NCBI GenBank assembly: GCA_964355975.1
Contig: CAYHFW010000011.1
Location: 1-64,000, forward strand
Origin: F1-60-MAGs104 sp964355975
GTDB lineage: Bacteria; Planctomycetota; Phycisphaerae; Phycisphaerales; SM1A02
Length of the DNA: 64,000 bases
Direction of reading: 5' to 3'
In this document: piece by piece, positions 14,095-22,961 of the stretch
Layout of the letters: the number at the start of each line of letters is the position of its first letter
How positions within the stretch are numbered: position 1 is the stretch's first letter
Made by a program: the position numbers and the translations under genes
Notes under the pieces: generated by a model
What the model saw: the letters and a program-made list of their open reading frames with translations, nothing else
Database searches by the model: none
Told to the model about the DNA's origin: nothing

Positions 14095-15765
14095 CTACCG
14101 CGCGAGGCGCAAATCGAAGAGCGACACAGTCCCGCTCACTTCATTGCAGAGCACGAGAATCGGCCGCTTCGTCGGGCTCGCGTGCGCGGCAATCACCATG
14201 ACGCCTTCAACGCCGAGATCTCCGATCGCCTCGAGCTGATCTGGCATCTTGTCGCCATCCTCATCGATGTCGAGATCAACCGCAGGATCGCGTCGATTGA
14301 AATACCCAGCGAAAATTGGCTGCGCAGGATCGCTGATCTCCCACGACATCACACCTCCCGTGCGTTCGAGCCCCACAAAGAGAATTCGCCGCCCGTCAAT
14401 GTTTGCGATCGTGAGTCCTTCAGGCTCTGGGCCGCGCACATCGCTGCGCGCGTCACGCGATGGATTCGCACGATTGTCTGCATTGAACGCCTTTGGCATT
14501 CGGTCGCGCACGGTGCGCTCGATCGCGCTGCCGCTATCCCACACAAGTTCGAGCGAAGTCGCGCATCCCGCAGAGTCTTCGATGATTTTCCAAATGCTCA
14601 CCGACCGACCGCCGAAACAGACGAGTTGATCGAAGTCTCCGTCGCCGTCTAAATCGCCGCGCGCCTCGCTCACCTCGAGCCGACCGATCGCCTTCGCATT
14701 GAGCAAGTCCTTCTGCGCATACCCATCACCACTCTCCACCGCGAGCGGAAACCGCGCCGTGTCGAGGGCTGGGGCGGTGGAGTCCTTTGAGTTCTTCAGT
14801 TTCGAAACGCGCTGCACCTCACTATAGAAAGGATGGTCGCGCGGCTCTCCCTCGTTGGCGGTGGCGAGATACGAACTTCCGTTGTGCGTGAAGAATGCAA
14901 GCGAATCAGGCTGGTACATCGCGTGCACTGGCCACGGCGTGATCGTCGCACGCGTGTCCTTGTCGCTCGCGTCGAGGCCAACACCTGAGACCGAAAAATC
15001 TTTGAGCCCAAGGGGAAGGATCGCCGTCACCGTTGCGTTGCGCACATCAACCACTGCGATGGCGTTCGCCTCTTGAAGCGTGACATAGGCGCGCGCGCCG
15101 TCAGTCGACATCGCGATGTACTCGGGCTCGAGTTGTTGCATCAACGAACGCCCCGGCATCGGCAGGTGCACTCCGGCATTGCGCAACTCTTGCGCGCGCG
15201 CCTCGAACGCGTCGAAGTTTGCCTCGCGAACTTTCGCACTCGCGACGCCACCACTGAGGTCGATGATCGAGATTGATCCTGCGCGATCTTCAACACCATC
15301 ATCGCTGGGCTCTGCCTCGCAGGCCGCGAGCAACGTCTTGCCATCGGGAGTGAAGACGATCATGTCGGGTTGGAATCCAACCTTGATCGATCCCGTTGGT
15401 TTGAGGTCGAGATCGAAAAAGCGAACTTCGCCCTGCGCCCCTTCAAACTTTGGCGCCCAGCACGCCGCAACTACATCTCCATGCACCGCGACACTGTTGA
15501 CACCGAACTGCCGAACGAATGCATCGCGATTCGTGGCACTCGGAGTCGACAGGTCGACCTTCGCGATCCCTTGCGCGGCATTGGTTATATAGAGTCGCTT
15601 CGACTTCTCGCTGAAGACCGCGATTTCGCCACCCGAGGCGTCGAACAAGTCAGACGAAAATGCCCCCAGACACTCGACCTGCACGATGTCGGATGGGTCT
15701 GTGCCCACAATCGGTGGCGGTGCGACGAGAGAGATGACGGCAGTCAACGCGAGGGGTTGAAACAT
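14095..15765 (-). CDS. Exported choice-of-anchor-I-type beta-propeller-like protein
   Basis: A 556-residue exported protein. A signal peptide starts at ATG 15765 (MFQPLALTAVISLVAPPPIVG); the longer frame to 15834 precedes it and is rejected. The body has repeated WD-propeller-like strands (FFDLDLKPTGSIKVGFQPDMIVFTPDGKTLLAACEAEP, YVTLQEANAIAVVDV, SYLATANEGEPRD) and the block EPEGLTIANIDGRRILFVGLERTGGVM, which are typical of the choice-of-anchor I family found in exported and phosphatase-associated proteins. A calcium-site-like DLDGDGDFDQL stretch lies inside. No C-terminal anchor is visible here. A possible -10, TAGTCT, lies 13 bases before the ATG. Its role is unknown; surface or periplasmic location is likely. 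Confidence 0.8.
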   Translation of the reverse strand: MFQPLALTAVISLVAPPPIVGTDPSDIVQVECLGAFSSDLFDASGGEIAVFSEKSKRLYITNAAQGIAKVDLSTPSATNRDAFVRQFGVNSVAVHGDVVAACWAPKFEGAQGEVRFFDLDLKPTGSIKVGFQPDMIVFTPDGKTLLAACEAEPSDDGVEDRAGSISIIDLSGGVASAKVREANFDAFEARAQELRNAGVHLPMPGRSLMQQLEPEYIAMSTDGARAYVTLQEANAIAVVDVRNATVTAILPLGLKDFSVSGVGLDASDKDTRATITPWPVHAMYQPDSLAFFTHNGSSYLATANEGEPRDHPFYSEVQRVSKLKNSKDSTAPALDTARFPLAVESGDGYAQKDLLNAKAIGRLEVSEARGDLDGDGDFDQLVCFGGRSVSIWKIIEDSAGCATSLELVWDSGSAIERTVRDRMPKAFNADNRANPSRDARSDVRGPEPEGLTIANIDGRRILFVGLERTGGVMSWEISDPAQPIFAGYFNRRDPAVDLDIDEDGDKMPDQLEAIGDLGVEGVMVIAAHASPTKRPILVLCNEVSGTVSLFDLRLAR

Positions 15766-15875
15766 GTTGGCAGTGCACAGACTAGAAGTTTGGATCGTGT
15801 TCAGAATCAGTAAAGGGCTCGCCGCTTCGCACAATGCGAACGCGACTTGAACACTCGCGCAGCATCATCTCTGCC

Positions 15876-17636
15876 ATGAAGACGATCGCCAACATCTCGC
15901 TCTCGCTCGCTGCGCTCGCATTCTGCCCAGCGGCACTCGGTTCGGACTTGATCATGAACGAGTGGAACTGCGTGGGCAGCACGAAGTGGCTTGGAAATCC
16001 TGACATCGCAAGCCCAGCCTGCCCAACGCCAACTGGAATCGGCGGAGCAGATTGCTCGACCGCAGACGATGTGTTTCTCGGCCGACGACTCGGAAATGGC
16101 GGAGACTGGATGGAACTCGTTGTCACGAAAGATCACTCAGATATTCGTGGATGGCGAGTGCAGTGGATCGAAGCTGTCGCGCTTGATTCGGATGGAACAG
16201 ACATCTGGTACGGCGCAGGAATCGTTCCGCAGGGCGAGATCACCTTCACCAATGCCGCGCTCTGGTCTGACCTGCGCGCAGGCACGATCATCACGATCTC
16301 TGAATCAACCACAGCGCAAGATGGACTCGACACCGATCTCTCATTTGATCCATGCGCGGGCGATTGGTGGATCAATGTGAACTGTTCGAATGCAAAGTTG
16401 CTGACCTGCAACGCGAATGTCGTTGATCCAACGAACCCGACCTACAACGATCCAATGGATATCGGCAACGACAGTTGGGCAGCGCGCATCGTCGATGCAG
16501 CGGGCGCAATCATGATCGACATGGTTGGCGAAGGGCAGCCATCGTGGAGCGCGAGCGGAGTCAACAGCAAAGAGTGCGTGCGACTCGAAGAAAACCCTGC
16601 GCAGACGACAACTCCATATTCGCGCTACGACGACGCCGACACATCATCATTCGGCCAGCCAAATGGATGGAACGACGTCGTCACGCTTTGCAAGACCTAC
16701 CAAGATTTCAGCGCACTTCGCGCACCCGTGCTCGCATCGCTTTGCGCGACTTGCAAGCCGATCATGCTCAACGAATACAACGCAGTGATCGCAGCCGGAT
16801 TCCTCGGTGGCGGCACACTCGCAGCTGACGCTGCTGGCGGTCTGGCATCCGACGGTCGATTCGGCCGCGTGATGGGCAATGGCGGCAACTGGATCGAATT
16901 CGTCGTCGTCGCCAACGGCCTCGATCTTCGCGGCGCAACCATTCGCTGGCAGGACAAGACCAGCTCTGGCGTTGTCGCACTCTCATCCGCTGCGTTCTGG
17001 TCGAACCTTCCAAGCGGATTGATCGTGACTCTCACCGAAAGCAACACCGCACAGGGCGGACTCGACACCGACCTCGCGTTCAACTTCGCCGCGGGTGATC
17101 AATCAGCCAACGTCAACTCATTCGATGTCGCGCTCGTGTCAAACACAACGAGCACAAAGCCGTTGCATGTCACGGGCGAGTTCTCAGTCTCGAACGACAA
17201 GTGGGCGGTCGAAGTGCGCGATGCATCAGGTGCTCCACTCATGGAAAGACAAGGCGAAGGCGCACCGCACTACTTCGGCGGAAGCGTCGGCATCGATGAC
17301 GTCTGCCGCCTGCGCGAGAATCCTGCTGTGCGAATCGATTCGTCGAGCGCTTTCGATGACGCTTCGAACGCGAGCACCTTTGGCGCACCAAACACATGGC
17401 TGCCTTGCCCGAGCACGGTTGCAGTGAGCCAATCCTTCGCTGCACTTCCTGCCGCTGGCTGCAATTGGACCCCAGCAAATCCAGCAGACATCAATGGTGA
17501 TGGCGCTGTCAATGGTTCAGATCTCGCAGCGGTGCTTTCAGCATGGGGAACGAATTCTGCAGGCGCCGACATCGACGGCGATGGTTTGGTGGGCGGCAGC
17601 GATCTCGCAGCAGTGCTCTCAGGATGGACCGGCTGA
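15876..17636 (+). CDS. Exported protein with two lamin-tail-like repeats and a dockerin-like C-terminus
   Basis: 586 residues. The signal peptide is MKTIANISLSLAALAFCPAALG, so ATG 15876 was chosen over 15834. Two homologous halves follow (about residues 22-300 and 300-535), each with an NEWN/NEYN start, GNGGDWMELVV or GNGGNWIEFVV, ALWSDLRAGTIITISEST or AFWSNLPSGLIVTLTESN, AQxGLDTDL, a W-A-V-D-A-S-G segment and a CRLRENP ending; they resemble lamin-tail domains. The C-terminus has two calcium-loop segments, DINGDGAVNGSDLAAVLSAWG and DIDGDGLVGGSDLAAVLSGWTG, as in type I dockerins. The stop TGA overlaps the ATG of the next gene, so the two are translationally coupled. Confidence 0.85.
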   Translation: MKTIANISLSLAALAFCPAALGSDLIMNEWNCVGSTKWLGNPDIASPACPTPTGIGGADCSTADDVFLGRRLGNGGDWMELVVTKDHSDIRGWRVQWIEAVALDSDGTDIWYGAGIVPQGEITFTNAALWSDLRAGTIITISESTTAQDGLDTDLSFDPCAGDWWINVNCSNAKLLTCNANVVDPTNPTYNDPMDIGNDSWAARIVDAAGAIMIDMVGEGQPSWSASGVNSKECVRLEENPAQTTTPYSRYDDADTSSFGQPNGWNDVVTLCKTYQDFSALRAPVLASLCATCKPIMLNEYNAVIAAGFLGGGTLAADAAGGLASDGRFGRVMGNGGNWIEFVVVANGLDLRGATIRWQDKTSSGVVALSSAAFWSNLPSGLIVTLTESNTAQGGLDTDLAFNFAAGDQSANVNSFDVALVSNTTSTKPLHVTGEFSVSNDKWAVEVRDASGAPLMERQGEGAPHYFGGSVGIDDVCRLRENPAVRIDSSSAFDDASNASTFGAPNTWLPCPSTVAVSQSFAALPAAGCNWTPANPADINGDGAVNGSDLAAVLSAWGTNSAGADIDGDGLVGGSDLAAVLSGWTG

Positions 17637-18511
17637 TGATGGTGCGCATTCGCGAATCACAACACAATCCATCTCAGCGCGCATTCACGCTCGTCGAGGT
17701 GCTCGTTGTTGTCGGCATCATCGCGTTGCTCGTGGGGTTGCTCGTGCCAGCAGTCGGGCGCGTGCGTGCAGGCGCAGCGGCAGCGAAGAGTCAATCGAAC
17801 TTGAAGCAGTGGGCGATGGGCACGATGATGTGGTCCGCCGCAAACAAAGAGCGCCTTCCTTGGGAGGGTCTCAAGGATGCCAACGACATGCCCACGAATC
17901 TCGCGCAGCGCGCGTACTGGGCGAATGCGATCCCACCGCTCGTTGATCAGCGCCCGTACAGCGAAATCTCGAACGACGCATTCAATGCGCAAGAGAATGT
18001 GCCGTTCGATGGCGAAGGAAATTCAATCTTTGTTGATCCCGCAGCGCAATGCGAAAATGGAACACCGTGGGGATGGGGAGCGCCGGGCGCGGGAGGAGTG
18101 CAGCGCCAGTTCTATTTCAATTATGTTCCCAATAGTCAACTGAACAACCAGGTGATGTCGCAAGCGGGTGCGCCGGCATACTCGCCCAAGCTGCTCGTGA
18201 AACTCGCGCAGATTTCGCGCTCAGACGCAACGATTCTCATGCTTGAAATGCGCGCAAATCGCAATGAGCTTTCGCACACCGACGTGCACTTCACGCGCGA
18301 CTTGAAGCGCCACCGCGCTGATTGGAAGCGCTTTGCGAGTCGCCATACGCAGGGGGGCCACATGGCATTTGTCGACGGGCATGTTTCGTGGGTGCTCAAC
18401 AGCGAGGCGACAACGAATTCGCAAGGCAGTCGCGATCCCTCAACGCCACAGGGCGACTGGAACACAAACAAACTGATTTGGGATCCAGCGGGTCCAGCAA
18501 CAGATGAGTAG
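17636..18511 (+). CDS. Type II secretion/pilin-like pseudopilin with H-X9-DG-type C-terminus
   Basis: A 291-residue protein. A short basic leader precedes the prepilin cleavage motif, RAFTLVEVLVVVGIIALLVGLLVPAVGRVR, with Phe and Glu at the expected +1 and +5 positions of the mature N-methylated helix. The C-terminal region has HTQGGHMAFVDGHVSWV, the histidine-glycine-DG feature of planctomycete pseudopilins (DUF1559-like). The start is the ATG at 17636 within TGATG, overlapping the stop of the dockerin-tailed gene; a frame from 17543 is a shadow. Coupling to that secreted protein suggests a linked export or surface role, which is inference. About 145 bases follow before the next gene, with no strong terminator. 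Confidence 0.88.
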   Translation: MMVRIRESQHNPSQRAFTLVEVLVVVGIIALLVGLLVPAVGRVRAGAAAAKSQSNLKQWAMGTMMWSAANKERLPWEGLKDANDMPTNLAQRAYWANAIPPLVDQRPYSEISNDAFNAQENVPFDGEGNSIFVDPAAQCENGTPWGWGAPGAGGVQRQFYFNYVPNSQLNNQVMSQAGAPAYSPKLLVKLAQISRSDATILMLEMRANRNELSHTDVHFTRDLKRHRADWKRFASRHTQGGHMAFVDGHVSWVLNSEATTNSQGSRDPSTPQGDWNTNKLIWDPAGPATDE

Positions 18512-18654
18512 CGATGTGCCCTTCATCAATTCAACACAAAGTCTTCACTTGTATTCACACGATCTCGGATTAGTGTTTTGGTGATCGATTCGCGCGTCGC
18601 GGATTGATCGGTTCAGCAGGCAGGGTTGCGACAAAGGGTCTTTGGAGCATCCCT

Positions 18655-19419
18655 ATGTCTTCTGCGTCCCTCACCGTTCTGGCAACAACCCTTCTCTCAA
18701 GTTCTGCGTTCGGCGCGTTGGTCGCCGGCGACATCGCCATCGTCGGCTTTCAAGCCTCTGGCGTTGGCGGCGACTCGATTTCGTTCGTCTCGCTCGTTGA
18801 ACTCGCCGCAGGCACCACCCTCTACTTCACCGACAACGGATGGACCGGCACCGCATTCCGCGGCGTCACTGCGATTGATGGCGACGGCAACGAAAACTTG
18901 ATGCGCTGGACTGCGGTCAACACAATCGCTGCTGGAACGATCATCGGTTCAAAGTCAACCTCAGCCGATTACTTGTGGACAACAACTGGACTCGTCGGAG
19001 CAGGAACAGCGGCCTACGCGCAGCTCTCGCTCTCTTCGACTGGCGAACAAGTGACCGTGCTCGAGGGAACGGTTGCGACGAACCCACTCTTCAGCGACTT
19101 CACAGCGCTCTACAACTTCGACAACACGACCTCATACGAGAACGCAACAACATCAGGCACAGGATCGCTCGCGCCTGGTCTCGTTCAGGGCACTAGTGCA
19201 GTTCTCTTGAGCAGCGTTCTGAATTCAGCACAGTTCAATGTCTCGACGCTCGCCTCTGGCACGCGCGAGGAGTGGTTGGCTGCGATCGGTAACTCAGCAA
19301 ACTGGACAATGGGCACCGGGACTGCAGATTCGCCATCAGGCGCGATCTCGATCGTCCCAGCGCCAGGCGCCCTCGCACTCATCGCGTGCGCAGGTCTCCT
19401 CGCACGCCGTCGTCGCTGA
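18655..19419 (+). CDS. Exported protein with PEP-CTERM-like sorting signal
   Basis: A 254-residue protein. The signal peptide starts at ATG 18655 (MSSASLTVLATTLLSSSAFGALVAGD) after a GGAG. The mature part resembles a lamin-tail-like beta fold (DIAIVGFQASG, SFVSLVELAAGTTLYFTDNGWTG). The C-terminus, VPAPGALALIACAGLLARRRR, has the Pro motif, hydrophobic helix and Arg cluster of PEP-CTERM-type signals handled by exosortase. The strict PEP triplet is PAP here, a common planctomycete variant. No exosortase gene is in the window. R copy E begins 32 bases after its stop. Confidence 0.82.
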   Translation: MSSASLTVLATTLLSSSAFGALVAGDIAIVGFQASGVGGDSISFVSLVELAAGTTLYFTDNGWTGTAFRGVTAIDGDGNENLMRWTAVNTIAAGTIIGSKSTSADYLWTTTGLVGAGTAAYAQLSLSSTGEQVTVLEGTVATNPLFSDFTALYNFDNTTSYENATTSGTGSLAPGLVQGTSAVLLSSVLNSAQFNVSTLASGTREEWLAAIGNSANWTMGTGTADSPSGAISIVPAPGALALIACAGLLARRRR

Positions 19420-19450
19420 GATTCGAATCGGCCATCGATTCGCTCCATCA

Positions 19451-19520
19451 CAAAAACCCCTGTTTGCGGGCAATACTCGACCTCTAGCGGTCGGTATCTG
19501 CCCGTAAACAGGGGATTCTG
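19451..19520 (+). repeat. Palindromic repeat R, copy E (best outer stem)
   Basis: The outer arms CCCCTGTTTGCGGGCA and TGCCCGTAAACAGGGG pair over 16 bases with one mismatch. The inner stem has changed compared with the other copies (ATAC...GTAT plus CGACC/GGTCG), but both sides changed together, which preserves pairing. It lies between the PEP-CTERM gene and the VOC gene. Confidence 0.88.
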
Positions 19521-19573
19521 CGTTATCCTCAACGCTCACCCCAACGTTCACCTCAACGCTCAAGGAGAAACCC

Positions 19574-20422
19574 ATGACCACCTCAGCCGCCACACAACCA
19601 AACACTTCATCACACGCCTCCGAACCATGCGGAATGGGCGAGTTCTGCTGGTTTGAATGCAACAGCCGCAACAAGGCGGCTGCGCAATCCTTCTATACAC
19701 AGCTCATCGGCGGCGAGGGGCAAGATTGCCCGCAGAGCCCGTTCCCATACACGATCGTCTCATGCGGCGGTCACCCCGCGCTGGGCTTGATGGAAATGGG
19801 ATCGACATTTCCGAGTGACATTCCAGCACATTGGATGGGTTACATCACTGTTGCCGATCTCGATGCAGCGTGCGCAAATGTGCCAACACTCGGCGGCACC
19901 GTTGTCGTCGCGCCAACAGACATTTCAATCGGCCGCTTCAGCGTGATCACAGATTCGACGGGCGCAACCGTCAGCCTCTTTCAATCGCACGAAGGCAAGA
20001 CCGATGGCGTCAACTGGTACGGCCCAGGACTCGTCGGATGGAACGAACTCATGTCGAGCGATCCAAAGGCCGCCGCTGCGTTCTACTCAAAGTTGCTCGG
20101 TTGGACCGCAACCGAAACCAACACGCTTGGCTTTCCATATTGGATGTTCGCATCAAACGGTCGCACCGTTGGCGGCATGATGGCGAAGTGTGAAGATGAC
20201 AAATCGCCGCGCTCATACTGGCTGCAGTATCTGCAGACGCTCGACCTCGATGCGTCGTTCGCGCTGGCGAAGTCGCTCGGCGCAACGGCGCTTTGCGAAG
20301 CAATGAACATTCCAGGCATCGGCCGCACGGCGTACTTCACTGATCCAAACGGTGCAACATTCGCGCTCTGGCAGCCAAAGGCCAGCGGATGCTGCTCATC
20401 AGGCGGATGCGGCTGCGGCTGA
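19574..20422 (+). CDS. VOC (glyoxalase/dioxygenase-fold) family protein with Cys-rich tail
   Basis: A 282-residue protein made of two VOC modules (about residues 20-140 and 150-268). Visible blocks are EFCWFECNSRNKAAAQSFYTQLIGG, ITVADLDAACANVPTLGGTVV, GRFSVITDSTGATVSLFQ, then GWNELMSSDPKAAAAFYSKLLGW and GIGRTAYFTDPNGATFALWQP. This pattern fits predicted lyase/glyoxalase-like proteins whose substrate is usually unknown. The last 14 residues, KASGCCSSGGCGCG, add five Cys in a flexible tail, which could bind a metal or Fe-S cluster. ATG 19574 has AAGGAG upstream. fumC follows 20 bases after the stop, so the two probably share a transcript. Confidence 0.85.
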   Translation: MTTSAATQPNTSSHASEPCGMGEFCWFECNSRNKAAAQSFYTQLIGGEGQDCPQSPFPYTIVSCGGHPALGLMEMGSTFPSDIPAHWMGYITVADLDAACANVPTLGGTVVVAPTDISIGRFSVITDSTGATVSLFQSHEGKTDGVNWYGPGLVGWNELMSSDPKAAAAFYSKLLGWTATETNTLGFPYWMFASNGRTVGGMMAKCEDDKSPRSYWLQYLQTLDLDASFALAKSLGATALCEAMNIPGIGRTAYFTDPNGATFALWQPKASGCCSSGGCGCG

Positions 20423-20442
20423 TTGATACGCTCATCGACACT

Positions 20443-21849
20443 ATGTCGACACACACTGCTCATGCCACCACGCGCACCGAAACCGATGCGATGGGGGCGA
20501 TCGAAGTACCCGCAGATCACTACTGGGGAGCGCAAACCGAGCGCTCGATTCATCACTTTCCATTCGGCGAGCGCATGCCGCTGCCGATCGTGCACGCATT
20601 TGGACTGTTGAAAGCTGCGTGCGCGCAAGCGAATTGCGACATGGGTGGTCTGTCGAAAGAACTGCGCGATCTCATCGTTGCGGCTGCGAGCGAAGTTTCA
20701 TCTGGCAAACTCGACAGTGAGTTTCCGCTGAAGGTCTGGCAAACCGGATCGGGTACGCAATCGAACATGAATGTGAATGAGGTCATCTCGAATCGCGCGA
20801 TCGAAGCAGCGGGGGGAGTGCGCGGATCAAAGAAGCCAGTGCATCCCAATGATCATGTCAACATGTCGCAGTCGAGCAACGACACGTTTCCGACGGCGAT
20901 GCACATCGCCGCGGCGATCGAACTTGAGCGCACGGTGCTTCCTGCTGTCGAACAGTTGCGCGCAGCACTCGATGCGAAGGCGCACGCGTTTGCGAACATC
21001 GTCAAGATCGGCCGCACGCACTTGCAAGATGCTGTGCCTCTGACACTCGGCCAGGAATTCTCTGGATACGTCGCGCAACTCGATCATTGCATTCGTGCGA
21101 TGCGCGAGAGTTTGCCGGGCGTGCGATCGCTCGCCATCGGCGGCACCGCAGTTGGCACTGGGCTGAACGCGCCGCGCGGATTTGGCGAACTTGTCGCCAA
21201 GAAGTTGGCCGCGACGACTGGTATGGAATTCACGAGCGCCTCGAACAAGTTTGCCGCACTCGCGGGCCACGAGGGGATGGCACAAGCGCACGGCGCACTC
21301 GCAGTGCTCGCGACCGCGCTCATGAAGATCGCAAACGATGTGCGTTGGCTTGCGAGCGGACCGCGCTGCGGAATCGGTGAGATTTCGATTCCAGAAAATG
21401 AACCCGGATCGAGCATCATGCCTGGCAAGATCAATCCAACGCAGAGCGAGAGCATGACGATGGTGTGCGTGCAAGTCTTCGGCAACAACTCTGCAGTCAA
21501 CTTTGCTGCGAGTCAAGGCAACTTTGAACTCAACGTCTTCAAGCCAGTCATCGCAGCAAACTTCTTGCAGTCGTGCGCCCTTCTCGCAGGAACATGCGCG
21601 GCGTTTCGTGAGTTCTGCGTCGAAGGCATCGAGGCGAATGAGAGCCACATCGCAAAACTCGTCGCAGAGAGTCTCATGTTGGTCACCGCGCTCGCGCCAC
21701 ACATCGGCTACGACAAAGCGAGCGCCATCGCGAAACACGCGCATCACCGCGGAAAAACGCTAAAACAGGCTGCAATCGAGCTTGGGCACGTTGACGAAGC
21801 GACGTTCGACAAGCATGTTCGCCCAGAAACAATGATCCGTCCGAGTTGA
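20443..21849 (+). CDS. fumC: Fumarate hydratase, class II
   Basis: A 468-residue cytoplasmic enzyme of the TCA cycle that interconverts fumarate and malate without Fe-S clusters. Motifs are WGAQTERSIHHFP, WQTGSGTQSNMNVNEVISNRA, HPNDHVNMSQSSNDTFPTAMH, GRTHLQDAVPLTLGQEFSGY and the superfamily signature GSSIMPGKINPTQSE. Length matches E. coli FumC (467). The start is ATG 20443 (MSTHTAH); an upstream frame from 20389 would overlap the VOC gene. A second ATG at residue 17 is possible. No separate promoter is obvious apart from TACGCT ten bases upstream. Confidence 0.96.
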   Translation: MSTHTAHATTRTETDAMGAIEVPADHYWGAQTERSIHHFPFGERMPLPIVHAFGLLKAACAQANCDMGGLSKELRDLIVAAASEVSSGKLDSEFPLKVWQTGSGTQSNMNVNEVISNRAIEAAGGVRGSKKPVHPNDHVNMSQSSNDTFPTAMHIAAAIELERTVLPAVEQLRAALDAKAHAFANIVKIGRTHLQDAVPLTLGQEFSGYVAQLDHCIRAMRESLPGVRSLAIGGTAVGTGLNAPRGFGELVAKKLAATTGMEFTSASNKFAALAGHEGMAQAHGALAVLATALMKIANDVRWLASGPRCGIGEISIPENEPGSSIMPGKINPTQSESMTMVCVQVFGNNSAVNFAASQGNFELNVFKPVIAANFLQSCALLAGTCAAFREFCVEGIEANESHIAKLVAESLMLVTALAPHIGYDKASAIAKHAHHRGKTLKQAAIELGHVDEATFDKHVRPETMIRPS

Positions 21850-21922
21850 TTGAAATCGCCCGCTTTGTGATAGGGTGGCAGTTTCCCGCAGTTTTCTGAA
21901 CGTCGTGAACAAAGGAGTTGTT

Positions 21923-22927
21923 GTGCCTCAAGAACTTGTTGATCAAAGTGTTGCAGTCCTTGAGGAAGATCCGATCGTCAACGATGCGAGCGACACGCTC
22001 GAAGTGATCGACACTCAGAGCGAAACGCAAGTTCCGCTGAGCCGCGGGCAGATGCATCTTGCGATGCTCGCCGCCGTCATCATTCCACCCGCTGGATTGA
22101 TCACCGCGATGGTCTTGATGTGGGGGGGACTCTTCAACGCGACCGATCTCATCATCTTGGTCGCGATGTACTCGCTGACTGGGCTTGGAATCACCGTTGG
22201 CTACCACCGACTCGTCACGCACAAAGCGTTCGCGACGCGCACGCCGATCTCAATCTTCTTCATGATTTGCGGAGGAATGGCCGCACAGGGACCCGTCGTT
22301 TGGTGGTCCGCAACGCATCGTCGTCACCATCACCACTCCGACTGCGAGCGCGATCCACATTCGCCCCACGCGAACAGAGCGCCAGGGCTCATCGGCTGGT
22401 GCAAGGGATTCGCACACGCGCACGTCGGCTGGCTCTTTCGCGACTCAAACGACAACAACTACAACTATGTGCCTGATCTGTTGAGCGATCCCGTGGTGAT
22501 GCGCGTCAACCGCCTCTTTCCGTTGTGGGTTGCTCTTGGATTTGTGATCCCGGCGGTCATCGGTGGGCTCATCTCGATGACATGGACGGGCGCACTTTTG
22601 GGATTGCTTTGGGGAGGCCTCGCGCGCATGTTCTTCTTGCATCACTCGACGTGGAGCATCAACTCGGTCTGTCACGTCTGGGGATGGCGCGACTATCGAT
22701 CAGACGATGAGAGCCGCAACAATCCTGTGATGGGAATCCTCTCATTCGGTGAGGGATGGCACAACAATCATCACGCGTTTCCTTCAAGTGCGCGCCACGG
22801 CTTGAAGTGGTGGCAGCTCGACATGAGTTGGATCATCATTCGAACGCTCAAGGCGCTCCGACTTGCCGACAAGGTGCGTCTGCCAACGCCAGAGCGCATG
22901 GCCGCGCGCGCAAGAAAACGCGCGTGA
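21923..22927 (+). CDS. Membrane fatty acid desaturase (acyl-CoA delta-9 type)
   Basis: A 334-residue integral membrane di-iron enzyme that introduces a double bond into fatty acyl chains. The three His boxes are all present: HRLVTH, HRRHHHHSD and HNNHHAF, with four hydrophobic helices arranged around them. The preferred start is GTG 21923, since AAAGGAG lies five bases upstream; the frame is open to 21875. The acidic N-terminal 40 residues are unusual and of unknown role. A TAGGGT at about 21873 may be the -10. It is followed by a convergent Rrf2 regulator gene. Its electron donor is not in the window. Confidence 0.92.
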   Translation: MPQELVDQSVAVLEEDPIVNDASDTLEVIDTQSETQVPLSRGQMHLAMLAAVIIPPAGLITAMVLMWGGLFNATDLIILVAMYSLTGLGITVGYHRLVTHKAFATRTPISIFFMICGGMAAQGPVVWWSATHRRHHHHSDCERDPHSPHANRAPGLIGWCKGFAHAHVGWLFRDSNDNNYNYVPDLLSDPVVMRVNRLFPLWVALGFVIPAVIGGLISMTWTGALLGLLWGGLARMFFLHHSTWSINSVCHVWGWRDYRSDDESRNNPVMGILSFGEGWHNNHHAFPSSARHGLKWWQLDMSWIIIRTLKALRLADKVRLPTPERMAARARKRA

Positions 22928-22961
22928 ACGAGCGAATGCCGCGATCATTCGCGAGGGAGTC

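Noticed and set aside
15876..17636. Dockerin tails as evidence of a cellulosome
   Set aside because: No cohesin or glycan-degrading dockerin enzyme is in the window; planctomycete exported proteins often carry such tails without cellulosomes.
8751..19520. R hairpins as rho-independent terminators
   Set aside because: The stems are long and GC-rich but no copy has a T tract on either side, and copies A and C do not follow a gene end in the right orientation.
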